A stretch of DNA of 64,000 nt from Oceanobacillus oncorhynchi (GTDB taxonomy: Bacteria > Bacillota > Bacilli > Bacillales > Amphibacillaceae), in assembly GCF_000821065.1 (NCBI RefSeq), contig NZ_CDGG01000001.1, positions 3,224,001 through 3,288,000 on the forward strand. Reading direction: 5' to 3'. Position 1 is the stretch's first letter, and each line of letters opens with the position of its first letter. The notes beneath the pieces were generated by a model. That model worked only from the letters and a program-made list of their open reading frames with translations. It was not told the origin of the DNA and did no database searches. A program made the position numbers and the translations under genes. This document shows, in pieces, positions 8,405 to 17,695 of the stretch.

Positions 8405-9502
8405 ATGAATAAACTGAAGATTGGAATAGTTGGTACAACACGAGGAGCTGATTTTTATAAAGATTTTAACTTATTTAATAATGTAGAAGTAAAAGCCATT
8501 ATGGATACGGATAAAGAAGCTCTGATGAAGTTTTCAGAAAAATATGGTGTGAACAAAACCTTTTCTAACTATGAGGAATTCCTTAACGATGGTATTGATG
8601 TCGTTGTGTTAACATCTCCTATTCATATGCACGCGCGTCAAGCAATTTCAGCTTTGAATAAGGATATCCATGTACTGTCAGAAGTAACCGCGGCAACAAC
8701 TTTGGAAGAATGTAAATTATTATTGGATGCAGTCAAACGAAGTAAGGCGAAATACATGATGGCGGAAAATTATTGTTATATACGAGAAAATGTTGCTATA
8801 CAAAATATGGTTAAGAAAGGTTTATTTGGCGAGATTTATTATTCGGAGGGAGCGTATATACATAATGTGAAACATTTACAATACGATGAAAATGGTGATC
8901 CAACGTGGCGGAAAACAGACACCATGGGAAAACGCGGTTGTAATTATGGGACACATAGTCTTGGGCCTATATTAAATTGGTTTAACGAAAGCGTTCAATA
9001 TGTAAATTGTTTAGGTTCCGGATCACATACATCTCCAGATAATGAAATTGATGACACAACGATTATGTTATGCAGAACAGAAAGTGATGCGCTGATAAAA
9101 ATACGATTAGATTTAACTTCTAATCGACCACATATTATGCGGTATTATTCCTTACAAGGAACCAAGGGTTGTTATGAAGCACCAAGCGTTCCTGGAGAGA
9201 AGCATCGCGTATGGTTAAAAGATTATAATCCATCTAGTGAAGAATGGATGGATCTTGAAGCATTTTATCCTGAATTTTTACCAGAAGATTATTTGAAAAT
9301 GCCGGTTGAACCAAAAAACGCTAACCATTGGGGAGCAGACTATTATATGATTAAAGATTTCCTAGATTGCATTATGCATGACAAGCCTCTGAATATTGAT
9401 ATCTATAAGGCTTTACAACTGACATTGCCTGGAATTTTATCTGAGGAGTCAATCACTTCAGATGGAAAACAAGTCACAATGCCAGATATAAGTAAATGGT
9501 AA
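8405..9502 (+). CDS. Gfo/Idh/MocA-family oxidoreductase
   Basis: 365 aa NAD(P)-dependent dehydrogenase of sugars or cyclitols. The Rossmann motif GIVGTTRGADF is at about residues 7-17 and the C-terminal substrate domain starts near 125. The family's usual EKP motif, whose lysine is catalytic, reads EVTA here (HVLSEVTAATT, about residue 98), so the lysine is absent. It may use another residue or catalyse a variant reaction. SD AGGAGAG before ATG. Second gene of the cluster. Confidence 0.85.
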   Translation: MNKLKIGIVGTTRGADFYKDFNLFNNVEVKAIMDTDKEALMKFSEKYGVNKTFSNYEEFLNDGIDVVVLTSPIHMHARQAISALNKDIHVLSEVTAATTLEECKLLLDAVKRSKAKYMMAENYCYIRENVAIQNMVKKGLFGEIYYSEGAYIHNVKHLQYDENGDPTWRKTDTMGKRGCNYGTHSLGPILNWFNESVQYVNCLGSGSHTSPDNEIDDTTIMLCRTESDALIKIRLDLTSNRPHIMRYYSLQGTKGCYEAPSVPGEKHRVWLKDYNPSSEEWMDLEAFYPEFLPEDYLKMPVEPKNANHWGADYYMIKDFLDCIMHDKPLNIDIYKALQLTLPGILSEESITSDGKQVTMPDISKW

Positions 9503-9536
9503 ATGTTTCAATCTTGAAAAGAGAGAGGGTGTTCAT

Positions 9537-10289
9537 GTGCAAAAAAGAGTGTTAGTTACTGGAGGAGCTAAGGGCATAGGAAAGGGGATTGTTCAAAAGT
9601 ATCTAAAAAACAATTGTCGTGTTGCCATATTGGATAACGATGAAGAGCACTTATCCATTTTAGCTGCGGAGTGTCGTACCTATCATAATCGAATTCTGCC
9701 CATTGTCTGTGACTTGCAAAATGTTGAAGATATAGAAGAAAAAGCGGAGAAGACTTATGCCTATTGGGAAGGGATAGATATTTTAGTTAATAATGCTGGT
9801 TTAGCTGTTAGGGAACCTGTTATTGAAATTCCAATAGAAAATTGGGATCAGATCATGCAAGTGAATCTTAGGGCAAATTTTATTCTCAGCCAATGGATAG
9901 CAAAGCGAATGATACAAGATCAAATTCCTGGCTGCATTGTAAATATCTCATCTAAAAATGGCTTGGCTGGCAGTTCGTACTTAGCCCATTACAATGCTTC
10001 AAAAGGGGGAATTAATTTATTGACACAATCGTTAGCTGTAGAGTTGGCACCGTACAATATTAGAGTAAATGCAGTAGCACCCGGCTTTATTGATACACCA
10101 TTGGATAAAAAATTAAAAAAAGGAGATGAGACATTGAATTTAACGGAGAAAACACCTATGAAAAGATTAGGAACAGTGGAAGAAGTAGCGGATGGGGTCT
10201 ACTTTTTATCTTCTGACCAAGCAACTTATATTACGGGTACTGTTTTAGTCATTGACGGTGGTCATTTAGCCAATGCGAGCGAATTGTAA
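9537..10289 (+). CDS. Short-chain dehydrogenase/reductase
   Basis: 250 aa classical SDR. Cofactor motif TGGAKGIGKG at about residue 8, NNAG near 86, catalytic serine in NISSKNG and the YNASK pair near 150. GTG start at 9537 after a GAGAGAGGGTG ribosome site. In this context it is likely the sugar (or deoxysugar-acid) dehydrogenase that feeds the lactonase next door. Exact substrate cannot be read from sequence. Confidence 0.88.
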   Translation: MQKRVLVTGGAKGIGKGIVQKYLKNNCRVAILDNDEEHLSILAAECRTYHNRILPIVCDLQNVEDIEEKAEKTYAYWEGIDILVNNAGLAVREPVIEIPIENWDQIMQVNLRANFILSQWIAKRMIQDQIPGCIVNISSKNGLAGSSYLAHYNASKGGINLLTQSLAVELAPYNIRVNAVAPGFIDTPLDKKLKKGDETLNLTEKTPMKRLGTVEEVADGVYFLSSDQATYITGTVLVIDGGHLANASEL

Positions 10290-10330
10290 GACGAGTGTTT
10301 TTAAATTAGTAGTGTGGTGAGGTGGGATAG

Positions 10331-11212
10331 TTGGATAAAACTTGGGAACTAGTCCAAGATGAAAAGGCGCATTTAGGAGAAAGTCCTTCCTGGGATAGCG
10401 AAGGCCAGGTACTCTATTGGATCGACAGTGCTCGAGGGAATTTATATATATATGATCCTAAAAATGAACGAAATCGAAAAATGGAAATAGGCGAGCATAT
10501 TGGAAGTGTTGCTCCTAAGAATGAACAGGAAGTGATTATGGCCACAGAAAGCGGCATTTATTTATTCCATCTTGAAACGGAAAAAAAGACATTTATCACG
10601 AATCCCAATAAGCATTCTGAAAATATATTTAATGATGGCAAATGTGATCCATTCGGACGTTTTTGGGTAGGAACTGTTAATGGAGTAGATGCTGAAAAGT
10701 TTACTGGGGAATTATTTTGTCTCCAACTAGATTATTCGATAGCAACGAAGATTCAATCTGTTGGATGTTCCAATGGCATAACCTGGTCTCCGGATTATCA
10801 AACCATGTATTATATTGATACGTTAGCATATAAGATAGTAGCTTTCGATTATGACTTGAATACAGGTGATATTAACAATAAGAGAACTGTTGTGATTATA
10901 CCAGAGAAATTTAAATTGCCTGATGGCATGTCAGGTGACATGGAAGGGAATCTATGGGTGGCACATTGGGATGCAGGGGTCATTTGTTGCTGGGATCCTA
11001 ATAATAGAAATTTATTAGAAACAATCAAACTGCCAGTGCCTCGTGTTACTTCTTGTGTCTTTGGTGGAGAGAAACGGAATGAATTATACGTTACGAGTGC
11101 TCGTACAGGATTAACAGAAAAGGAGTTAGCATCTCATCTTTATTCTGGGGGATTATTCCGTATCAACATGGATGTACAAGGGTTACCAACATTTTCATTT
11201 AACAATCGATAG
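10331..11212 (+). CDS. SMP-30/gluconolactonase-family lactonase
   Basis: 293 aa six-bladed beta-propeller of the SMP-30/gluconolactonase/LRE family. Metal-ligand regions are visible: HLGESPSWD near the N-terminus (conserved Glu), NDGKCDPFGRFWVGT (Asn/Asp) at about 107, SNGITWSPD near 148 and LPDGMSGDMEGNLWVAH near 200. It would open an aldonolactone made by the SDR. TTG start at 10331 after GAGGTGGG. Thirteen bases separate it from the dehydratase gene. Confidence 0.88.
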   Translation: MDKTWELVQDEKAHLGESPSWDSEGQVLYWIDSARGNLYIYDPKNERNRKMEIGEHIGSVAPKNEQEVIMATESGIYLFHLETEKKTFITNPNKHSENIFNDGKCDPFGRFWVGTVNGVDAEKFTGELFCLQLDYSIATKIQSVGCSNGITWSPDYQTMYYIDTLAYKIVAFDYDLNTGDINNKRTVVIIPEKFKLPDGMSGDMEGNLWVAHWDAGVICCWDPNNRNLLETIKLPVPRVTSCVFGGEKRNELYVTSARTGLTEKELASHLYSGGLFRINMDVQGLPTFSFNNR

Positions 11213-11224
11213 GAGGTACTGTCT

Positions 11225-12940
11225 TTGAGTAACGAAACGAGAAAAAGTGAGACATATTTTGCTGATCAAACCCTGTGGGGATTTGTACATCGTTCTTTTA
11301 CAAAATCAATGGGTTATACGGAAGATGATATAAAGAAGCCAATCATTGGTATATGCAATACGTTTAGTGAATTAAACAAGTGTCATTCGCATTTTAACGA
11401 ACTCGTTGAACATGTAAAGAGAGGAGTCTGGCAAGCGGGTGGAACACCAATGGAATTTCCGACGATCTCTCTTGGGGAGCCATATATTAAACCAACATCT
11501 ATGCTGTTACGAAATTTAATGGCCATGGATACAGAGGAAATGATGAAAGCCCATCCTATTGATGGAGTTGTTTTATTGGGAGGCTGTGATAAAACGGTCC
11601 CCGCTCAATTAATGGCCGCTGCCAGTGCGAATATACCATCCATCATCCTAACGGGAGGGCCGATGTTGAATGGCAGGCTGGGCGGGGAAAGCCTCGGTGC
11701 TTGTACAGATTGTTATCGTTTTACCTTAGAACATAAAGCAGGAAATTTGGATGGTGCTCAACTTGCAGAAGCAGAAAATGCTATTTGCCGGAGTGACGGA
11801 CATTGTATGGTAATGGGGACAGCTAGTACGATGGCATCGATTGCAGAAGGATTAGGAATGGCTCTACCTGGGTGTGCAGCAATACCTGCTGTCGATTCAA
11901 GAAGGCGTCATATGTCACAGATGACAGGGAATCGAATTGTTCAATTAGTAAAAGAAAATTTAAAGCCTAAAGATATTATGACAAGAGAAGCTATCGAAAA
12001 TGCGATCACCGTAACGATGGCGAGTGGTGGCTCAACAAATAGTATTATTCATATGGTTGCTATTGCCCAACGTCTCGGTATGAAACTTCCGTTAGAGACG
12101 TTCGATGAGATAAGCAAAAGAACGCCATTTTTATTGAATTTGCGGCCATCTGGACAATACCAAATGGAAGAGTACTTTGAAGCTGGTGGTGTACCTTCTC
12201 TAATGAAAGAGTTGGAACCTCTTTTACATAGAGAATGTATGACGGTAACAGGTAGAACAGTGGAAGAGAATTTGATGGATGTCCATGTCTTGGATAGAAA
12301 AGTTATCTTTCCGTTGACTGAGCCAATTGAATCAGACGGGGGCATTGCTGTTTTAAAAGGAAACCTTTCCCCTGGTGGTTCACTTATTAAGAAAACAGCT
12401 GTATCCAAGAAATTCTTTCAACATAAAGGAAAAGCAGTAGTATTTGATTCTTTGGAAGATATGAAGAAGCGGATTGATGACCCAAATCTCGATGTCGAGG
12501 AGAATAGTGTATTAGTTTTGAAAAATCTCGGGCCAAAAGGTGCTCCAGGTATGCCGGAAGAAGGGCAAATACCTATTCCACAGAAACTATTAGAAAAAGG
12601 TGTGCGTGATATGGTGCGTATATCTGATGGAAGAATAAGCGGAACTTCTTATGGAACGTTGGTAGTTCATATATCTCCAGAATCCGCTGTCGGAGGACCG
12701 TTCGGATTAATTGAAAATGGAGATGAAATTAAATTGGATATCCATGATCGGCGTCTTCAATTACTTGTTGATGAAGAAGAATTAGAGAAGAGGAAGTCAA
12801 AATGGGTACAGCCAGAGCCATTTTATGATCGTGGCTATGGGTTGTTATTTGAAAATACAGTTTTACAAGCGGAGTTAGGATGCGATTTTGATTTTTTACT
12901 TCCTAAGGAATTGAGGGATGAATTAAAAAGCAACAGTTAA
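11225..12940 (+). CDS. IlvD/Edd-family dehydratase, probably a sugar-acid dehydratase
   Basis: 571 aa iron-sulfur dehydratase. Cluster cysteines are seen in GICNTFSELNKCHSHF (about 42), LLGGCDKTVPAQ (about 117) and LPGCAAIPAVDSR (about 216). The N-terminal SELNKCHSHF pattern is nearer to L-arabonate/D-xylonate dehydratases than to the amino-acid enzyme IlvD, and no ilv genes are present. It would convert an aldonate into a 2-keto-3-deoxy acid. TTG start at 11225 directly after AGGAGGT. Confidence 0.88.
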   Translation: MSNETRKSETYFADQTLWGFVHRSFTKSMGYTEDDIKKPIIGICNTFSELNKCHSHFNELVEHVKRGVWQAGGTPMEFPTISLGEPYIKPTSMLLRNLMAMDTEEMMKAHPIDGVVLLGGCDKTVPAQLMAAASANIPSIILTGGPMLNGRLGGESLGACTDCYRFTLEHKAGNLDGAQLAEAENAICRSDGHCMVMGTASTMASIAEGLGMALPGCAAIPAVDSRRRHMSQMTGNRIVQLVKENLKPKDIMTREAIENAITVTMASGGSTNSIIHMVAIAQRLGMKLPLETFDEISKRTPFLLNLRPSGQYQMEEYFEAGGVPSLMKELEPLLHRECMTVTGRTVEENLMDVHVLDRKVIFPLTEPIESDGGIAVLKGNLSPGGSLIKKTAVSKKFFQHKGKAVVFDSLEDMKKRIDDPNLDVEENSVLVLKNLGPKGAPGMPEEGQIPIPQKLLEKGVRDMVRISDGRISGTSYGTLVVHISPESAVGGPFGLIENGDEIKLDIHDRRLQLLVDEEELEKRKSKWVQPEPFYDRGYGLLFENTVLQAELGCDFDFLLPKELRDELKSNS

Positions 12941-12998
12941 ATAGAAGGTTTATCAACAAATAGGAAGAATCAGAATAAACGAGGAGGGGTTGCTTGCC

Positions 12999-13844
12999 AT
13001 GATACTTGATAGTCACACCCATTTATTTGGACCTGGTCATGTAACGGGGGCGATGAGAGAAGCCTGTCAAAGAGCCTGGGGAGAAAAACATGAATTAATT
13101 GCATTACCGGAAGACCATCAAGAAAGTATAAAAGATGTAGATGGAGCGATCGTTTTAGCGTTTGATGCACCGGCAACCGGCACGAGGGTTCCGAATGAAT
13201 ATGTTTCTGAATATGTTTCCAAACATGCGGATAGATTATTTGGCTTTGCGAGTGTAGATCCGAACAATGATTTAGCGCCTAGTATATTAGAAGATGCAGT
13301 TAAGAATTTACATTTAAGCGGATTAAAATTGGGGCCGATGTATCAAAATTTCTATCCGGATGACAAGAAACATTTTGCCTTATATGCAAAAGCGAATGAA
13401 TTAGATATTCCCATACTATTTCATCAAGGGACATCTTTTGTTCCAGAAGGTTTTTTAGATGCATCAAGACCAGCCGCTTTAGATCCCATTGCAAGGGCTT
13501 TCCCAGATTTAAAAATAATTATTGCTCATATGGGGCATCCCTGGGTTGGTGAATGCATTTCAGTAGTTCGTAAAAATCCGAATATGTATATGGATTTATC
13601 CGCTTTAGGGGGAAGACCATGGCAATATTACAATGCAATGGTATTAGCTATGGAATATGGTGTAACACATAAAATCTTTTTGGGTTCAGATTTCCCGTTC
13701 TTTACCATAACACAAACCATAGATACATTGTGGGAAATTAACGATGTTGTAGAAGGAACCAAGATGCCAAAGATTCCCGATCATATTATAGAGGATATTA
13801 TACACCGGAATGTACCTGGAATTTTAAAATTGCGTAAAGGATAG
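12999..13844 (+). CDS. Amidohydrolase-family metal-dependent hydrolase (ACMSD/COG2159-like)
   Basis: 281 aa TIM-barrel hydrolase. Metal-binding HTH is in DSHTHLF near the N-terminus, with HQG (about 142), IIAHMGHPWV (about 175) and the catalytic aspartate in LGSDFPFF (about 230). Relatives open lactones or decarboxylate; in fucose and rhamnose oxidative routes an amidohydrolase is the lactonase, so this cluster may hold two lactone-opening enzymes. ATG at 12999 has GAGGAGG 11 bases upstream; TTG at 12990 is too close to it. Confidence 0.8.
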   Translation: MILDSHTHLFGPGHVTGAMREACQRAWGEKHELIALPEDHQESIKDVDGAIVLAFDAPATGTRVPNEYVSEYVSKHADRLFGFASVDPNNDLAPSILEDAVKNLHLSGLKLGPMYQNFYPDDKKHFALYAKANELDIPILFHQGTSFVPEGFLDASRPAALDPIARAFPDLKIIIAHMGHPWVGECISVVRKNPNMYMDLSALGGRPWQYYNAMVLAMEYGVTHKIFLGSDFPFFTITQTIDTLWEINDVVEGTKMPKIPDHIIEDIIHRNVPGILKLRKG

Positions 13845-13877
13845 TCGACATTATGAAATTGGATAGAGAGGAGAATA

Positions 13878-14768
13878 ATGATGAAATTTTTAACTATTCA
13901 GAAGGAAGATAAAGAGGTTTTAGGAATTCAAACGGATAAAGGTATTATCGATTTCGATGAATTGCTCCAAAATCATAGGAATGCCACTATTCCAACGGAT
14001 GTGATGGAAGTTATCCATGGAGGAAAAGATGCGGTGAAAGAAATAGCGAGTTATATAGAACAAGTAGAAACGGAATCGATTCGTTATTTGAAAGAGGGAG
14101 ATATTCATTGGGGACCAGCTATTACCTCACCAAGTAAAATTATTTGCGTTGGGTTAAACTATCGAAAACATGCAGACGAAACGGGTTCACCCTATCCCGA
14201 AACACCGATTCTTTTTAACAAATTTAATAATACATTAACAGGACATAAACAAGCTATTAAAATTCCGAAAACCACAAAAAAGCTAGATTACGAGGTAGAA
14301 CTAGGAATGGTCATTGGAAAAACAGCAAAAAATATTCCTGTAAACGAAGCACTAAATCATGTATTTGGCTATGTTACAGGAAATGATTTATCCGCTCGCG
14401 ATTTACAATTTGTTTCTAGTCAATGGTTGCTTGGCAAGAGCTGTGATGATTTCAGTCCAGTCGGTCCCTATTTAGTAACTAGTGACGAAGTGGAGGATCC
14501 AAATAATTTGCAACTTAAAACGATTGTAAATGGGGAGGAAAAACAAAACTCAAATACTTCCGATATGATTTTTCATTGTGATGAGATTATTAGTTATATC
14601 TCTAAGTATATGACATTAACACCAGGCGATCTTATTTTAACCGGCACACCAGAGGGAGTGATTATGGGGGAATCAGAAGATAAACAAGTATTTTTAAAAC
14701 CTGGGGATGAAGTAACTGTGGAAATAGAAAAACTAGGAAGTTTAACAAATAAATTTGTATACGAATGA
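13878..14768 (+). CDS. Fumarylacetoacetate hydrolase (FAH)-family protein
   Basis: 296 aa. The FAH catalytic domain starts near residue 90 (KIICVGLNYRKHADE); metal ligands are the glutamates in DYEVELGMVI (about 135) and the aspartate in TGNDLSARDLQ (about 168). Relatives hydrolyse 2,4-diketo-3-deoxy-fuconate or -rhamnonate to pyruvate plus a hydroxy acid, or act as 2-keto-3-deoxy-acid dehydratase. It is the likely last carbon-cleaving step of the cluster. ATG at 13878 follows GAGAGGAG. Confidence 0.87.
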   Translation: MMKFLTIQKEDKEVLGIQTDKGIIDFDELLQNHRNATIPTDVMEVIHGGKDAVKEIASYIEQVETESIRYLKEGDIHWGPAITSPSKIICVGLNYRKHADETGSPYPETPILFNKFNNTLTGHKQAIKIPKTTKKLDYEVELGMVIGKTAKNIPVNEALNHVFGYVTGNDLSARDLQFVSSQWLLGKSCDDFSPVGPYLVTSDEVEDPNNLQLKTIVNGEEKQNSNTSDMIFHCDEIISYISKYMTLTPGDLILTGTPEGVIMGESEDKQVFLKPGDEVTVEIEKLGSLTNKFVYE

Positions 14769-14771
14769 TTT

Positions 14772-14785
14772 TGAAAGCGCCTCAA
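14772..14785. promoter_or_regulatory. Weak cre-like site before the symporter
   Basis: TGAAAGCGCCTCAA matches the left half and core of the cre consensus but not the right half. It is followed by an imperfect inverted repeat (CTCAATTTCATCAATT with AATTGATTTGAG, 14781-14812). It could regulate the symporter separately from the enzymes. Confidence 0.3.
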
Positions 14786-14971
14786 TTTCATCAATTTCCA
14801 ATTGATTTGAGTTTCATATTAGCAAGGTAAGAGAGGTATAAAAATTCAAGAAACTGCTTCACATGGGAAAAGTAGGCGAGGAGGAATGAGCGGTTAATTC
14901 TCTACAAAAATCAATGAACGACATTAGAAAATAATTATTTTGTTAAAAACTATTATCATAGGAGGCCTTCA

Positions 14972-16561
14972 ATGTCATTCATAACAATTATATCGTTTTT
15001 GTTTTTTATGGGATTGGTTGCTCTGATTTCTTATTTTTATACGCGAGGTGAAAACCTCCAAACTACAGAAGGCTATTATTTAGCAGGTAGAGGGCTTTCT
15101 GCATGGGTGATTGCTGGGTCGCTATTGTTAACAAACCTTTCTACAGAACAGCTTATTGGTTTAAGTGCGGAGGGGTATCAGTTTAGCTTATCTTCCATGG
15201 CATTTGAAGTAATAGCTGCCATTGCTCTTATTATTGTAGCGATATTTTTTCTTCCTCGGTATTTAAAAGGGAATATTATAACGATTCCTGATTTTCTGGC
15301 TGATCGTTATGATGAACAAACGAAACAAATTGTTACCATTCTTTTTTTACTTGGGTATATCACGAATTTAATGCCTCCCGTTCTATATACAGGTGCTATT
15401 GCATTTAATGGTATTTTTAATATTGACGAAATTCTGGGCGTCAGTAGATTAACCGCATTTTGGATCATTTCTGTCACTGTTGGAGGAATCGGTGCCATTT
15501 ACGCTATTTTCGGTGGACTAAAAGCTGTTGCTATCAGTGATACGGTAAATGCAGTTGGTTTGTTCATTGGAGGCCTATTAATACCAATATTAGGTCTAGC
15601 CGTTTTGGGAGATGGTTCCATATTTGAAGGGATAACCACGATTGTTAATGATACACCTGAAAAATTAAATGCTATCGGCTCATCCGCAGAACCGGTCCCT
15701 TTTAGTACTTTATTTACCGGGTTGCTTTTAATCGGACTATTCTATTGGGGGACCAACCAACTTGTTATGCAACGTGCACTTGCAGCCAAAAGCTTAAAGG
15801 AAGGGCAAAAAGGGTTATTAATTGCGGCGGCATTTAAGTTATTCACGCCGATAATCATTATCTTGCCTGGAATTATTGCTTTTAATATATTCGGTCCTGA
15901 ATTAGTACCTGAAGATGCGTATCCTAGACTTGTGGAACATGTGTTACCGAGCCCGTTACTTGGATTTTTTGCTGCTGTTTTAGCAGGAGCAGTGTTATCA
16001 ACATTTAATTCAGCACTCAATTCATCGGTGACTCTATTTATGATAAATGTTTATAAGCCTTATATTAATCCAAATGCAACACAAGCGACTCTTGTACGAA
16101 AAGGAAAGTATATTGGTACTGGCATTGCCCTTTTTGCTATTATTGTAGCGCCGTTAATTGCACTGGTTCCGGAAGGATTTTTTGTTTATTTACAAACGGT
16201 CAATGGGTTATACAATGTGCCAATCTTAACAATTATAATTGTAGGATATCTGACAAAACGTGTACCTACCATAGCGGCGAAAATATCTTTAGCAGTATTT
16301 ATCTTCGCTTATGCTTTAACACAATTGGTCTGGGATTTTGGATTAAATTACATTCATATCTTAGGAATATTATTTGTTATTTGTGTAGGATTGATGTTGA
16401 TTATCGGAAAAATCAAACCGAGGGAAACAGAATTTGTTCTGAAAGAGAATAATTCCGTTGATGTTACAAATTGGAAATATTTATATCCGTTCTCTTTGGC
16501 GATAATCGCATCGATTCTTCTGATGTATATCTTTTTCTCTAAACTGGGTATTGCTGGGTAG
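14972..16561 (+). CDS. Sodium:solute symporter (SSS family, sugar-type)
   Basis: 529 aa integral membrane transporter with about 14 hydrophobic helices. The SSS family pattern NLSTEQLIGLSAEGYQ (about 49) and FNSALNSSVTLF (about 347) resemble the vSGLT sugar subgroup. It should import the cluster's substrate with sodium, which suits a salt-adapted cell. AGGAGG precedes the ATG. The gap of about 200 bases to the FAH gene and the cre-like site suggest some independent control. Confidence 0.9.
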   Translation: MSFITIISFLFFMGLVALISYFYTRGENLQTTEGYYLAGRGLSAWVIAGSLLLTNLSTEQLIGLSAEGYQFSLSSMAFEVIAAIALIIVAIFFLPRYLKGNIITIPDFLADRYDEQTKQIVTILFLLGYITNLMPPVLYTGAIAFNGIFNIDEILGVSRLTAFWIISVTVGGIGAIYAIFGGLKAVAISDTVNAVGLFIGGLLIPILGLAVLGDGSIFEGITTIVNDTPEKLNAIGSSAEPVPFSTLFTGLLLIGLFYWGTNQLVMQRALAAKSLKEGQKGLLIAAAFKLFTPIIIILPGIIAFNIFGPELVPEDAYPRLVEHVLPSPLLGFFAAVLAGAVLSTFNSALNSSVTLFMINVYKPYINPNATQATLVRKGKYIGTGIALFAIIVAPLIALVPEGFFVYLQTVNGLYNVPILTIIIVGYLTKRVPTIAAKISLAVFIFAYALTQLVWDFGLNYIHILGILFVICVGLMLIIGKIKPRETEFVLKENNSVDVTNWKYLYPFSLAIIASILLMYIFFSKLGIAG

Positions 16562-17041
16562 ATAAAGTGTGAATATTGTATCTTTTTAGAGAATCGAAGT
16601 AATGAGTAAAGTAGCACGACATACAAAAAATAATATGATGTTTATATAAAAGATGAGTTCGTAATTGAACTTACTATTGTTTTAACACATAAACATTTCA
16701 GGGTAGAAAATCATTTATATTCTTAGTAAATTTTAAGCAATGCTTAAGTTGGCAATCAAGCAAATATTAAATATAAAAATAATCACTACTTTGTAAAAAA
16801 CAAGTAGTGATTATTTTTATTTATAAAGCTGTTGAGGATTTATTAATCAGATACTTCAAATTATTATTGTGGCATGTTAATAATCTTCACAGAAGCGACA
16901 AATTCTTTCTGTAATTTTGTTCTAAGCTTCTAACAAGGAATGGATTACTAAACTAACTTCAAAAATCCAAATAAGTCAAAATATATGTGAATTGAGAATA
17001 GATAAGGTAAACTAATCTTATTAAATAGAGCGGAGAAAGAT
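16562..17041. other. Intergenic region holding the cluster terminator
   Basis: About 480 bases without a gene. The only structured part is the hairpin at 16777-16816. The right end carries the ribosome binding site (GGAG at 17032-17035) of the broken lipoprotein gene. Confidence 0.6.
16777..16816. terminator. Rho-independent terminator after the symporter
   Basis: Perfect 15-bp stem (16777-16791 with 16802-16816), 10-base loop, A-rich left flank and T-rich right flank, so it can work on both strands. It closes the catabolic cluster. Confidence 0.85.
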
Positions 17042-17695
17042 ATAATAAAAAAAGGAAGTTTTACAGCATTTATTTTTGTTCTGTTTTTATTTTTAATTGC
17101 TTGCAATAATGAAGAAACCAAAACAGAGAATCAAGAAAATGATCAGGAAAAGACTGCGGATGAGAAAGAGATATTAAGTGAGGAAGTGGAAGCCTCTTCT
17201 AATGTAGAAGACCCCGAATAAGAAAAGTTATTTGATGTTATAAGACACAATATTTTAGCTAAAAATCAAGAGGATGAAGATAAGTTTTTGTCTTATTTCC
17301 ATAGTGAGTCGCCAATAATGCAAGATGTTGAGGGAGAACTCACAAGCATCATGGATATAGGTGGGGAAACATGGATTACAGATATCGTTTTGGAGGAAAA
17401 AGAAGAAGATAACGCAATTATCTATACGTCACAAGAAACATATTTTGAAGATGAGTCCATACATAACTATCAACAAACGATACTGTATTCACTCCAAAAA
17501 GAGGATAGACATTGGAAAATCTATTCGATGGCTGGTACCGAAATCAGTTATATTGATGAATATGGAAATTTCCTGGAAGATATCTCTGGTTCTAGTGAGG
17601 GCGTCACATCCATTGATGAATTAGAAGGAGACTATGCAGCCCTTTTGAAAGAGATAGACTTGAGTTCGATAAACGAAGAGCTGACAGTGGATTAA
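17042..17695 (+). pseudogene. Broken lipoprotein gene
   Basis: One frame runs from 17042 to 17695 and reads as a lipoprotein: basic start (IKKGSFTAF), hydrophobic core, lipobox LIAC at about residue 21, then an acidic linker. Two defects are visible. The codon at the expected start, 6 bases after GGAG, is ATA rather than ATG, and an in-frame TAA at 17219-17221 interrupts the linker. The remainder (from about 17222, acidic, 150 residues) stays open to 17695. Likely a recently lost gene; sequencing error would need two independent changes. Confidence 0.6.

Noticed and set aside
11225-12940. Calling the dehydratase ilvD of branched-chain amino acid synthesis
   Set aside because: No ilv or leu genes are present, and the N-terminal cysteine motif and neighbours fit sugar-acid dehydratases better.
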